Shown here: piece by piece, positions 17,189-27,709 of the stretch
How the letters are laid out: every line of letters starts with the position of its first letter
Numbering within the stretch: position 1 is the first letter of the stretch
Origin: Cerioporus squamosus
Taxonomy: Eukaryota > Basidiomycota > Agaricomycetes > Polyporales > Polyporaceae
DNA length: 64,000 nucleotides
Reading direction: 5' to 3'
Assembly: GCA_022592435.1 (NCBI GenBank)
Contig: JABYQS010000057.1
Coordinates: 124,001-188,000, forward strand
The notes under the pieces: model-generated
What the model was told of the DNA's origin: nothing
The model's database searches: none
What the model saw: the letters and a program-made list of their open reading frames with translations, nothing else
Translations under genes and position numbers: made by a program

Positions 17189-19108
17189 TTACGTCGGGAC
17201 CAGCGAAGAGTTGCTCATGATCTGAGAGAACATCTGCAGTGCGGCCTCGCCCACGGAGAGCGAGCCGTACGTGTAAGCAGGTACTTCGTGACCCCTGCAA
17301 TACAGCGCAGTACATCAGCGAACACATCGCAAAACGACGCACGAACAAGACACTCACGCTCCGAATATGCGGACATACGAGAACGTCCCTGCATTCTTGA
17401 ACACGCCGGTCACCTGTCCCTTGACAGTGTAGTTCGCGAACTGCTGCTGCTTGTACTCGTCGGTGAACTGCGTCTGCAGGGCGTTCACCATCGCCTCGAC
17501 ACCGTTGAAGTTGAGGATGTAGTCGGCGTCGCCGTCGTAGATGATCGTGCGCACCCCAGCCTTGATGACCGTCTCGAGGTTCGGGCGCGAGTTGTGCATC
17601 CAGTCGCCCGTATCGGCAAAGTTCGAGTACACAGCGTCGCTCGTCTCCTCCCAGGTGGCCTCCGCGCCGATCTTCGACGTGACTGACTTGCTCTGGAGGT
17701 AGGGCGTCAGGTCGGGCGGGTACGGGTCGGGGTTGCGCGTCGGGACGTAGTAGACGTCGTAGTTGCCTGCGAGCGGGGAAAGGATGTTGTTATTGCAGAA
17801 GCTCTGCGCCTCCGAGCAAATGTCCTCGTCGCCGTTGCTATAGCACTCCGTAATCAGGTCCTTGCATCCGCCAGATCTGGTCCAACTGGTGTTCGCCCGA
17901 GAGATCGTGGATGAAGAGACCAAAGCGTGATACCTACATTCTGGGTGTCAGCATCACTGCCCGTCTACGGGGAGCCGATGGCTTACGGGTTAGATGCCGC
18001 ATATTCGATGTATCCAGGGTATTGGTTGAGTGGGTCCTGCGAAGGCGTATTAGTACATAGCTCTACTCTACCCTGTAGCCACTCACAGTAAGCCCATCGC
18101 CGACGCCCAGGAATTTCAGGTTGATCGGAACACCAGACACGGTGCCCTTAGCGATGGCCGCGTTTTGGGAGAGGAAGTACCTGAGGCAGCAAAGTCTTCA
18201 ATGCGTTGCGCAAGGCAGACTTCGATGAGAGGACCTACGCCGCGAAGGTCGGACCATAGTGCCCACCATACCTGGAACATAGGAGTACTTGAGAAATGTA
18301 CTCGCACTCGCCACTAAGCACACTTACGACTCAGTCCAGAGCGCAAACTCATTCTTCTGGTACTTCGAAAATCGCGAGTCAGCGAAGAAGATCTGGAGGA
18401 ACTTCCAGACATCCGACGCCGCCTCCTGGGAGGTCCCAACAGTCGTCGAGCCATGTGAGAAACCGACGCCGACGGGTTGGTCAATGTAGAGCCTTCACAA
18501 CAGCCACTGTCAGCAATTATACTGCAGAGATTGGCAAAAGATGCGGCTTACATGTTGGAGACTTCATTCCATGAGTTCGGGTTCAGAGTCACGCCGCTGC
18601 TATCGTTCGTGATGCGACAAGGACCATTCTCTTGGAAGAGACCAATCATGCTGGAGCTTCCTGGCTGTCATACAGCATCAGTCACCGGTTGATGATCCCC
18701 AACATTAGACTGCAGTACTCACGCCGCCGTTCAGCCAGATGGAAAGTGGAGCGGTGTCTGGGTTCTTGCGGGCAGCGAAGAACCAAAACCTAAGCCACGG
18801 TGTATTTAGCTCCTATCACCGCTTGTTGAACAGAACACTAACCATATGCTCTCGTTGGAGGTCAGGTCACCATAGCCGGATGCCTGGTACACCCCGGGAG
18901 TAGTCTCGCAGACACCGCTGTTCTCAACGACCCGCAGCTTCCCTGGGGTCGTCGCAGCAGGGGCAAGGTCAGCGACCTTGACCTTGTTGCCCACGACGGC
19001 ATCAGTGCCGCCAATGACCCCATTGACGATGGGAATCTGGCCACCGAGCACAGTCGACGCCGGCAAAGCGGCCAGGAGGGAAGTGAGCACGGAGAGCCTG
19101 AGGAGCAT
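17189..19108 (-). CDS. secreted serine carboxypeptidase (peptidase S10)
   Basis: About nine exons from ATG 19108 to TAA 17189. A hydrophobic signal peptide ([18 protein letters not shown]) starts the protein. The S10 landmarks follow in order: [52 protein letters not shown] with the nucleophile Ser, [10 protein letters not shown] with the acid Asp, and a last exon starting GHEVPAY with the base His. All three triad residues are present. Such enzymes remove C-terminal amino acids from peptides at acid pH; in saprotrophic fungi they are secreted or vacuolar. The signal peptide without a retention motif favours secretion. A TATA-like element lies 78 bp upstream. Confidence 0.9.
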
Positions 19109-19185
19109 CGTCGCAAAGGCGAGGGCGTCCTGAAGCCTGCGTTCGTGGTCCGGGGCAGCTACAGAGGTCGGTGAGCCTCTAGGAC

Positions 19186-19192
19186 TTTATAT
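19186..19192 (-). promoter_or_regulatory. TATA-like element of the carboxypeptidase gene
   Basis: Reads ATATAAA on the minus strand, 78 bp upstream of ATG 19108. The position and sequence fit a TATA box for an inducible secreted enzyme. Confidence 0.45.
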
Positions 19193-19527
19193 CCCCCGGC
19201 GCCCGCAGGAATCATTGATACCGGGACAACGAGCGGCTGTGTCACGGTGGATCGAGTGGCGACCTCCCTCGGTGAGCGGCGGCTGAGGCGATATCAGACC
19301 TTCTCGGGAGTCTAACATGAGGCGAGGCGCAGTACAGGGTACGAGCTGCCGTTCTGACGAAGCCCCGAACGCTGGAAGCATGGTCACGGAGCCGGGAACA
19401 CTGCCCGTCCATCGACCTCCATGTCGTTGGGGCTGCAGGCGCCCGGGGACCATGTGTTGTATGTATGTATCGGAAGCTTCGACTTCGCGAGGCGTATGAG
19501 GTCGCACCCCACCACCGCACCTACCCG

Positions 19528-20004
19528 AACGTCTGGGGCAGTTTGATAGAGACCTCCTACCTCCCCCCGTGGGAACCTTTCCGGGCTTAAGCGCCCCCGA
19601 GTCCTGAGGGCAGCGCGTCACAAATGGCCGTGTTCATACTGACATCTTCATATGTATACTCCCCAGAACATGACTGAGAGGTCTAGAGAACGTGAAAGAA
19701 CATCAGGAGATTTTCTGAACCATTTGCTGCTCAGGAAATACTCCCCAAGTCGTTGGTAGGCAGTAGAGTAGTACTGCAGACAGGGCAGGAGGCTCAATAC
19801 TGGGAGCGGCGCTATGGTTCTTGGTTCCAATCATGCCCAACATCTCGGGCACGATCAGAGGTCTTGCGAGACTAGAATACAGGTGAATAACATCTAGACC
19901 AAGTGCAAAGTAGCTGCGAGGCGGTCGGAGCTCGGGGGCGCTTGAGCCCAGAAAAGTTCCCACGGGGGGAGGTAGGAGGTCTCTATCAAACTGCCCCAGA
20001 CGTT
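19528..20004. repeat. short element bounded by 74-bp inverted repeats
   Basis: Bases 19528-19601 and 19931-20004 are reverse complements with 71 of 74 identical positions; the three differences are all A/G transitions. The outer ends begin AACGTCTGGGGCAGTTTG. About 330 bp lie between the arms and hold no recognisable gene. The size (477 bp) and structure suggest a miniature inverted-repeat element. I could not see a convincing target-site duplication. Confidence 0.8.
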
Positions 20005-20364
20005 AACGGCGTTCTTCCGGCGGGTCCGCGAATTCTCCTATCCACGCAACTGCGTGGCCGGACGGATGATGATCATCGTCACCTGGTGCTGATCAACAAA
20101 AGCGTGCTCACCTCGGGTCTCCGAATTCCAAGACAACGCATACCAAACCCGATGGAGGATATCCAGTATTTTTAGAATGCGGTGTTGAAGGTGCTGCGTG
20201 ATTTAATATTTCGAGAAGTTACGTAGTGAGTGATGGTCGTATTGCATACTCTGTGATAGTGTTGAAAGGGCTACTTATCATGAGCATTATTCCACTCGAG
20301 TTGTGAGTAGAGTAGGCACCTGTAGGCCCTAGCAGCTACAGGGGAAGGGGACGAGCTCTGCGAT
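20005..20364. other. intergenic, no gene seen
   Basis: AT-rich stretch downstream of the inverted-repeat element and before an orphan gene. I recognised no ORF, RNA gene or other repeat. Confidence 0.4.
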
Positions 20365-20996
20365 ATGATTGACGAATTGTGGCCGTCTCGAGCGAGATAT
20401 ACGCTGAAGGCTGCAGATGAGCGGCGTGTCAGAACAGATTCCCTTCCAGCTCGTTCTCCACCGTTTCAGACCGGTCAGCGGGGAGGTGAGATCAGTGAAG
20501 GGTATGCAAGCATCGCCGATTACGTCCACTCTCCTCGTCAGGATATTTCTGCCAGTGTTATGTCCCTCCCCGGCAAACAGACTCCAAGTGGGGGCATAGC
20601 TCCTCTCGTGCGAGATGATTCTTCGTACGAACTAGGGAAGGCCAAGGAGGCGGGGGAAGGCAGGCCTATCTCTGCAGACCCTAGATTGCACGCCACCGGT
20701 GTAGCGCGTAGCAGCGCGTCGTGGGGGCACACAAGCCGTGAACACGCACCAATTTCGAATGCCTCGCTACTGGAGACCTTTGAGAGCTACAAAGAGGCGG
20801 CTCGCTCAACGGCATTGGACATCATCGACTTGAAGTTAGTGTCACTTGGAAGTTGGACCCTTGTGACCCAGGCATCAGGCCAGCGTCGCCGCAAGCCATC
20901 GTGAAACACGTCGAGTTGGAGCGCACGACAAACACCCGAATGGAGCTTGTGCGCGAGGCGATGATTGCGACGAGGAGTACAATTTTGTTCCATTAA
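20365..20996 (+). CDS. orphan hypothetical protein
   Basis: Unrecognised gene of about 195 residues. The first exon is open from ATG 20365 to 20834. A 44-bp GT-AG intron (20835-20878) then leads to an exon reading ASPQAIVKHVELERTTNTR and ending TRSTILFH at TAA 20994-20996. The spliced reading gives a charged helix with even codon use, which argues for a real gene; unspliced, the frame ends at 20904 in a less natural tail. The protein is Ser/Gly/Arg-rich with no signal peptide, membrane segment or known motif. It lies between the inverted-repeat element and Kgd4, so it may be lineage-specific or a remnant. Confidence 0.4.
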
Positions 20997-21042
20997 ATTA
21001 GCGTGATGTCCATGTTACTGTGTATTAGCTTGCACGACGCAA

Positions 21043-21524
21043 TCAACGTGCCGACGCTCCTCCGCTCTATACACACCGCCCTCGTCAGGATTCCCCTCGA
21101 CTCCCCAAGCTATGAAGCGGACACACGCACCTGCACCAAGTCGATCTCCCAGTCCTGCAGCTCCCGTTTCCAGTACCGCGCAGGAGCCTGCCAAAAGTCC
21201 TCGTACACCGGGCCGTTCGAGCTGCCGCTCTTCTTCGCGCTCGCGCTGGGAGCCGACGCAGACGTCTTAGGCGAGCTCTGGAACTTCTTCAAGAAGTCCG
21301 AAAAGTGTTGCTTGAGCTCAGGCGGTGCGAACGGGTGCGGGTGCTGCTCCTCGGGTTCTGTATGACGTTGTGGCAATATGGTGGCAGAGTTGGCGCCAGA
21401 GACCTCGTCAGTTGCTAGAGTCGAACGATGCGGAACAAAGAGACGCACTTGCGGGCCATTGCCGCCTGCCAATGAAGCGGATGAGTGGTTTGTGTGTGTT
21501 CGCGAGACGGAGGGAGGGGTGCAT
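21043..21524 (-). CDS. KGD4: Kgd4/Ymr31-type subunit of 2-oxoglutarate dehydrogenase
   Basis: A three-exon gene of about 108 residues. ATG 21524 opens MHPSLRLANTHKPLIRFIGR, a basic mitochondrial presequence running into the family's RPLIKFVG-type motif. An intron of roughly 130 bp follows, then PHPFAPPELKQHFSDFLKKF, an Ala/Ser linker and FWQAPARYWKRELQDWEIDLVQ. A last short exon adds SGGASAR and TGA 21043-21045. The aromatic PARY-type motif, the acidic E-x-E/D helix and the terminal SGGA are shared with yeast Ymr31/Kgd4 and animal MRPS36. These link the E3 subunit to the 2-oxoglutarate dehydrogenase core in the mitochondrial matrix. The splice joins keep phase, which supports the model. Confidence 0.75.
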
Positions 21525-21761
21525 CGTGGACGTCGACGGGAAAGATGTGCTGGTCGGTCATTCGGCCGACTCCGCCTACTTCTGAGGCGAGGCGCCCGTG
21601 GGTCTACGGTCATGCTCGGGCTCGGACGTACGGTGTTCACGAAGCACGGCAAGGTGCGCTCGAAAGCATATACCAGCATACGTGTGATAGCGTGAGGGTA
21701 GTAGATACATGTTCGCAGACCGCTGTGGATACAATCTGAATGACTTCCCCCGCTGCCAAAC

Positions 21762-23675
21762 TTACCACTCATCCGAACTCTCATCGTCGATAGCGTCGAG
21801 AGGTGGCCAGAAAGAGTCTATTTCTTGACTGCTCTCTTCTAGTTCGGCCTTCTCGACGGCATCACCTCCTTTCTCGACCTCCTCCTTGGGCACCGTACGC
21901 TGCACTCCAGCTGCCTTCAGCTGCTCAACAGCTTTCCAGAACATCGTCTCCGCGTGCTCGGTCGCCTCATCCGCAATCGCAGGCAGGTGTGGTCGACATG
22001 GAGGGGCAATAATGATGCCGGAGGAGTTGTCAGATGAGGATGGCGACACAGATGCAGGTATATTATGGATGTAGTAGAGAGAAAAAAGAGATGTCGCCGG
22101 GGGCGTGCCTGAGGGTGACGACGGTGGGACGGTCAGGCTAAGCGCAGCCTCAAGGTATGGTCGCAACAACTCCTCCGCCGAAGATGAGCTCGTAGACTCC
22201 GGAGATAGGGGTAGCGAGATATTGACGATGTCTGACGGAGCGTCAGCATCACAGCAGAGGCACTGAGTCAAGGTACTCACATCGTCCCTTCGGCGCTGAC
22301 ATGCTGCCATCACCGGTGACCAACGCATGCGCCGCCGTAGTCAACCCATTATGCAGACTTCCCGGAGGGAACACGAGCAAGGCAGTGTCGACATCATACT
22401 TGGGAGGTTCAGGTTTCTCTGACATCTCGTCTTCTGCCGCTTCGGTTGGTCCAACAGCATCGGCAGATGAGGCGTCATCGGGTGCCTCGGAAGGCGTGAA
22501 CATCAGGGGCCTGTCGATGACGGCAACACAGCGCGCGACAGCATAGGCAGGTCGCTGGGAAGCACCAGTGTTGGCCGGGACGGCACCTCTGAGAGAGGAC
22601 GGAACATAATCAGGGGAAGAGACGAGAACCTTCGCGGTCAGCTGTTCGTCAAAGTCTTCCAGCTTCACGCTGTACCGTGCGTTCGCCGGACGAGAAGCAG
22701 AGGAACCCTTTTCATCCTCCGGGGGTTCGTCGGGAGACGGCTCGACCGAGACCACACGTCGACCAAGGATGTAGGTGCCGCCCTTGACAGCTGATGTACG
22801 ACAGAATCCCTGTGCGGTCTCGCCCAAGCCGCCGTAGTGGCCCACGAGGAAGGGAGAGGCACCATAGCGACCGGCGGAACGAAGATACTGTCGTATCCTC
22901 TGCATCGCCGGAAGAGTGGGTTCTGTAAGACAGTCAACTTGATATCCTCCGACCAAGAGCAAACTGGCTACCTGCTGCAGAGGCACAAAATGCAAGCGCA
23001 TATGCGATGGCGCTTGCCGCCTGATCCTTGAGGGAGAAGACATCCTGGAGGTATTGGACGAACGGCATCTGCTCCTTCCCTTCCAGCTCCTTCTTGCCCT
23101 CAAACTCTCCCGCCGCGAACATGAGGAAGCGCATCAGACGCCGCTTGTCGACCAGTGACAATGCCTTGCTCTTGAACACATCCTCCTTGCTCCCCGGCAC
23201 GCTCTGGACGTACCCCGACCGGTCGTACACCGCGACTTTCTCGAGCAGCTTGAACTGTCCATACCGCGAGACGCCAGACGCAATGAGCGACTCGATGTGT
23301 GGTCCAATAGAGGGAACGATGGACGGTGTAAGCGGGACGGAGTACTGCCGGGATTGCGGCGGGATGGTCTGAGAGCGGGATATGGAGGTGTATCGTGCCC
23401 GTTGGCTCGCGAGGTAGTCAGACGAGGCCGTCCCGTCACCGACGTTCGCGCGTGCATCCGCCCACTCCACAAGCTCGTCCAAGGTCAGAGAGGCCTCGTC
23501 GCCGCCGTAGTACTGATTGGTATCGACATGCGCAACCTTGTATCCTGCCTTAGAGAGAGCGCTGCCGTGTCCGACCCTTCAGAGCAAGCGACTGGGAAGA
23601 AGAGACACACGATGCTCACGCAGCTGCAATAGACTCGGAAAGCCCAGTTCCGAGCACGACGACGTCGAAGTCCAT
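21762..23675 (-). CDS. MRS6: Rab escort protein (Rab geranylgeranyltransferase component A)
   Basis: About five exons from ATG 23675 to the stop at 21762. The N-terminal dinucleotide-fold signature VVVLGTGLSESIAAA continues over an intron to ALSKAGYKVAHVDTNQYYGG, the SCR1 motif of the GDI/REP family. Later blocks include SRYGQFKLLEKVAVYDRSG, YPFLVGHYGG-like sequence and KGGTYILGRRV. The long Ser/Glu-rich insert and acidic C-terminus (ending DAIDDESSDEW) favour REP over GDI, which is shorter. REP presents newly made Rab GTPases to the geranylgeranyl transferase and delivers them to membranes. A decayed copy of the last ~45 codons lies near 26240-26420 (see findings). Confidence 0.88.
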
Positions 23676-23967
23676 ATCGCCCTCGCTGCCGTCCGCGGCC
23701 GTGGAAGTACTGAGCAAGACGGGAGACGCGCACGCGACTCCGGAAATCCTGTACTGATCTCTACATGTCCAGTTCACGAGCCGCTTCGCCTCGAACTCGT
23801 CCACAGACTACAACACACATATCTCACACATCATGGTTATGCCCAAGCATCGGATAGACTCGAGACAAGCACAGAACAAGGAACGGCCCTAACTACGTCA
23901 TAGAAACATGAAGGAGGACAAGAGCATACAAGACATGGACGACAGATGGCAGATACAGCGAACCAGC

Positions 23968-25974
23968 TTAGAACGTCTTCTTCGTTCCCTGGAACTCAGC
24001 AACAGCACCCGACCTGACGCTGCCGCCGCGACCTCCACCACGGCCGCCCCGGTCACCAAAGCCGCGGCCACGACCTCCGCCGCGTCCACCACGGTCGCCG
24101 AAGCCACCACGGCCACGGCCTCCGCCACGTCCGCCGCGGTCACCGAAGCCCTGGATCCGCCATGTCAGTCTGACTCCCTGATAGTGCAGATGCGCTTGAA
24201 ACTCACCCTTCCGCCACCGCGTCCACCACCGCGTCCGCCACGTCCACCGCCGTTGTTGTCTCTGGGCTGCGAGTAGTCCAGACGGATGGGGCGGCCACCG
24301 ACCTCGGTACCCGAGAGACCCTCGTATGCCTTCTTCGCCGACTCGATGTCAACGTACTCGACGTAACCAAAGCCCCTCGGCCTGCCGCTCTCCGGGTCCG
24401 TCGGGAGACGCACGCTCTTGACCTCGCCGTACTCGCCGAAGATCTCCCAGAGGCCATCCTCGGTCGAGTCGAAGCTCAGGTTGCCGACGAAGAGCACCGG
24501 TGCGGGCTCGCTCGCGCTGTCGCCAAACTTCTGCGCGCGCTTCTCACGCACCTCCGACTTGTCCTTCTCCTCGGACTTGTCGATGTTGACTGCTCGGCCA
24601 TCAATCTCCTTGCCGTTGAGCGCGAGCGCGGCCTCGACGGCCTCGGTCGTCGCAAACGTCACGTAGCCGAAGCCGCGCGAGCGGCCCGTGTTGCGGTCCA
24701 TCTGCACGCGGGCAGAGACGACCTCTCCGCACTCCGCGAACTCCTGCGCAAGCCAGTCGTTGTCGACGTTCCACGAGAGACGGCCGACGAAGACAGTCTT
24801 GGTAGTGCCAGACGTATCTGCAGCTGCCGCCTCGCCGTTGGCGGTCTTAACCTTTTTCGCGGGCGCAGCCGAGTCGTCATCCGCTTTCCGCTTACCTGAG
24901 AACACATCGGAGTTAGATATGAAGGAGGGGGGAGGGGCAGCGATAACAAACGTACCCTTGGCAGGTGCTGCGGCAGCGTCAGCCATCTCCACATCCTCGT
25001 CCTCGTCGTCCGAGGACGAGCTGGACTCGGAATCGGAGTCAGAGTCAGACTCTTCATCCTTCTTCGACTCCTTCGCCGCAGGCTTCTTTGCGGCGGGGGC
25101 CTCCTCGTCTGACGAGTCGGACTCAGAGCTGCTCTCCTCGCTACTGCTCTCCTCAGCCTTCTTGGCAGGGGTTGCCTTCGCAGGAGTGGCCTTCGCAGGA
25201 GTGGCCTTCGCTGGAGTGGCCTTCGCTGGAGTGGCCTTCGCTTTCGCGGGGGTGGCCTTTTTGGCGGATGCGGGTGCAGCCTTCGCCGGAGCCTCATCCT
25301 CGGACGAGCTCTCTGACGACTCGGACGATGACGACGTGTCCTTCTTCGGGGTCGCCTTCACCTGAGCAGCCTTGGGCTTCTCGTCCTCGGAATCCGATTC
25401 AGAGTCTGACTCCGAGCTCGAGCTCGAAGCCTTTGCGGCGGCCTTGCCGGCGGGCTTTGCAGCTGCTTTTGGTGCAGCCTTGGCCTGCAAAGCTACATGA
25501 GTGACTATGAAACGATCGAGAACCTCGTGACACGAACCTTGCCGTTCGTAGCAGGAGCATCGCTCTCCGACTCAGAAGACTCGGAGTCGGACTCAGAGCT
25601 GGACTCCTGGGCCTTGGCAGCAGCCTTAGCCTGGTAAGAACCAGTTAGCGAGGGCGATGAAGGCATGGCCGGAGAACAGACATACCGTGCCGTTGGCCTT
25701 GGCCTTGGGCTTTTCCTCCTCAGAGTCGGACTCTGAGGACTCCTCACTACTGCTACTCTCCGCCTTCTTTCCCTTCGACTTGCCCTTCGACTGTACACAC
25801 ATGAGAACATTGGAAAACTGGGACAACGCGGATTCGACTTACCTGCGCCTTGGCCTTCTCCAGGATCTCCTTCGACGAGACCGGAACCTTCTTGACGGGA
25901 GCAGCCGCGACCTTCTTCGCGGGTGTGGTCTTCGAGACCTTTTTGTCGGCCTTCTTCTCTGCTGCCTTGGCCAT
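23968..25974 (-). CDS. nucleolin-like RNA-binding protein (Gar2/Nsr1 type)
   Basis: Multi-exon gene from ATG 25974 (MAKAAEKKADKK) to TAA 23968. The N-terminal half is Lys/Ala-rich blocks alternating with Ser/Glu/Asp acidic clusters spread over several small exons. It includes an ATPAK tandem repeat. Two RRM domains follow: the first with KTVFVGRLSW and RGFGYVTF, the second with VLFVGNLSF and RGFGYVEY. The C-terminus is a Gly/Arg (RGG/FGDRGG) tail. This order, acidic-serine tracts then two RRMs then RGG, is that of fungal Gar2/Nsr1, nucleolar proteins needed for 18S rRNA processing. The serine clusters are typical casein kinase II targets (inference). Confidence 0.9.
25159..25258 (-). repeat. 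in-gene tandem repeat coding for ATPAK units
   Basis: A 15-bp unit (forward strand GGAGTGGCCTTCGCA, with variants) repeats about five to six times in the nucleolin-like gene. It keeps frame and gives ATPAK repeats, so length changes would not break the protein. Confidence 0.8.
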
Positions 25975-26239
25975 TGCGGTCGATGTGATGGGGAAGGAAG
26001 GGAAAATGGAGGGAGGAGAAGGAGGTGGGAGAGAACTTCCACGCGCTAATTTTTTGCAAGGAGCAAGAAGGCGCTTAATATCGGCAAATGCCGCCCGCCG
26101 ATCACTCGCCCGCGCTTGCCGGCGATGGGACTGTCACTCTACTTATGAGACTCTAGTCACTGTCCTCGTCCTCGGACTAATAAGTACTTTGTTTTGAGGA
26201 TTCTACCTGCTGCGCTGTTTACATATGCCCCGGACATCG

Positions 26240-26430
26240 CACAGTACTTACCCGAAGAGGAGGTGCAGAAAGGAGATGCGGACGTTGAGGAGGCCGAACT
26301 ACAAGAGACTCGTAGTCACTGCAAATTGTCTGCAATCAAGATAGATCCTATCGACTCTACTAAGTCACTGTGCAGTATTCACCGTTCAACGCTATCGAGG
26401 ACGACACTTCGGATGCGTAGTAAGTATGGC
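26240..26430 (+). pseudogene. decayed copy of the Rab escort protein 3' end
   Basis: The plus strand reads PEEEVQKGDADVEEAELQE, against PKEEVEKGGDAVEKAELEE near the end of the Rab escort gene at 21762. After an unrelated or intronic gap it resumes with FNAIEDDTSDA and a stop, against LDAIDDESSDEW. Nucleotides match well in both blocks and both copies have TAAGT after the end. The fragment is in the opposite orientation to the parent and lacks everything upstream of the last ~45 codons. Confidence 0.55.
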
Positions 26431-26559
26431 GGTTGACGAGTCATCTATTTGTATACACAGAGGTCTGCGAATTTGTCTCTACCGCTCTCGTCCCGTCATA
26501 TTCATCGTACCGCTGTTCTCAGTGCATCTTACAGCGCGTCGTGAACAGGCATGCACTCG

Positions 26560-26955
26560 TCATAGCTCTACCAGCCCCCTAGGCTGATAGAAGTTGATAG
26601 ATACCCGACTGACCATAGTCTCGAGCTCCCGTATGGCTTCCAGACGAGTGCCTTCCTCTATGCGTGCCCCTTGGTCGTTATAGGGGTGCAATCGTACAAG
26701 ATATTCCAATCTCGCGCCTCCTGCCCCTCTCTTGCGCAACGCATCAAAGGCGCTCTCCGTTAGGAAGTCGGAGAAGCAGAGGTCGTGGCTCTGTCCGGTA
26801 GTGATGCGAATGAGGCGGGGGCAACAACTGTGTTCATCCGGCGCGTTCGCAAGGCCTTCCCACATCGTGTCAAGGGAGCCGCCGCTACCACTCAACGTCA
26901 GGGTCTCCAGTTGCGGTAATACACCACCAAACCTTGAACATGGCTTCAAGTTCAA
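26560..26955 (-). pseudogene. F-box/LRR-like C-terminal fragment
   Basis: An open stretch of about 130 codons reading LPQLETLTLSGSGGSLDTMW, CPRLIRITTG, SFDALRKRG-like repeats and LEAIRELETMV. The leucine-rich pattern ending in a short tail resembles the C-terminus of the F-box/LRR proteins abundant in Agaricomycetes. No F-box or N-terminal repeats are found upstream on the same strand, where an unrelated plus-strand ORF begins. It looks like the truncated 3' part of a gene. It may instead be a small orphan gene. Confidence 0.4.
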
Positions 26956-27188
26956 GTTCTCGCACGGCTACGTCCCAGTATCATCCAGCGTTTACTACTA
27001 CCCTTGATGCCCTCCTCCACGACCATGCTCAAACCTATCTTGCCCTCCACGAGCGTGCCCAACTATATCTTGACATCCTAGACCGCCCAGAGTTCGCTTC
27101 GTTCAAGCTTTCGGACCTTGACCCAGATCTCCCCGTTGCCGCCAAGCGCATCTTTCTCGCCATGTATCACTGCGCCGACGAATGCTAG
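26940..27188 (+). CDS. small hypothetical protein
   Basis: Uninterrupted 82-codon ORF from ATG 26940 to TAG. It has strongly gene-like codon use (many C-ending codons) and a Leu/Ala/Asp-rich helical sequence such as ALLHDHAQTYLALHERAQL and FASFKLSDLDPDLPVAAKR. I recognise no domain. It overlaps the antisense F-box-like fragment by about 16 bp and ends about 120 bp before an inverted-repeat element, so it may be the first exon of a gene broken by that insertion. Confidence 0.4.
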   Translation: MASSSSSRTATSQYHPAFTTTLDALLHDHAQTYLALHERAQLYLDILDRPEFASFKLSDLDPDLPVAAKRIFLAMYHCADEC

Positions 27189-27306
27189 TCATCGGTTTGT
27201 TTCCGCCGGCATTTGCGCCTGCGCCGAGGTCGTTGCGACGACCTCCGGATGGCACCGACCCCTGCATGCGCCGACGTCAGAAGGGAGGCTCGTTGAGGCG
27301 CTGAAT

Positions 27307-27697
27307 ATTAGGGCTGCTCAATTCTTCTGGACGCTGGACGCTGGACGCTCTCAGAGCCTTTTGATGGTTTTATAAAGCGATACGAGCCGACGACTCGGCA
27401 AGGCGGCGAGTATACCTGCTTTCTTCGCTGCAGCCTCGACGGAAAGCTGTATAGCACCTCGTAGGAAACGCCGGAAGATGCAGAAAAAAGGCTGCATTTC
27501 GTGAATCCTTCCTCGCTATTCCCTGCATGATTCAGCAGGGCGTGAAAACCACGGGAAGAGGGTGTTCTGCGAGGGATTTTGGGAGCGCCCGTTAGGGAGG
27601 AGGAGGAGCTCGGCTACTGTCGCTTGTGGCCATCACCTCGGATCCATCAACGAGCTCTCAGTGCGTCCAGCGTCCAGAAGAATTGAGCAGCCCTAAT
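27307..27697. repeat. 391-bp element with 35-bp perfect terminal inverted repeats
   Basis: Bases 27307-27341 and 27663-27697 are exact reverse complements (outer end ATTAGGGCTGCTCAATTCTT). Just inside, both arms continue with GGACGC-rich and CTCAGAGC-like sequence, the left arm holding one extra TGGACGC unit. The middle has no recognised coding sequence. The structure is that of a MITE. No clear target duplication is visible. Confidence 0.8.
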
Positions 27698-27709
27698 CAG
27701 TTGGCCATG

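Noticed and set aside
21110..21784. 224-codon minus-strand ORF as a gene of its own
   Set aside because: Its C-terminal half is Kgd4, but its N-terminal half is non-coding; the spliced model from 21524 fits the family much better.
24688..25365. 225-codon plus-strand ORF, Ala/Ser/Phe-rich
   Set aside because: Low-complexity mirror of the nucleolin-like gene's repeats on the other strand.
27331..27350. GGACGCT tandem repeat as a microsatellite
   Set aside because: It is part of the terminal arm of the inverted-repeat element and is mirrored at the other end.
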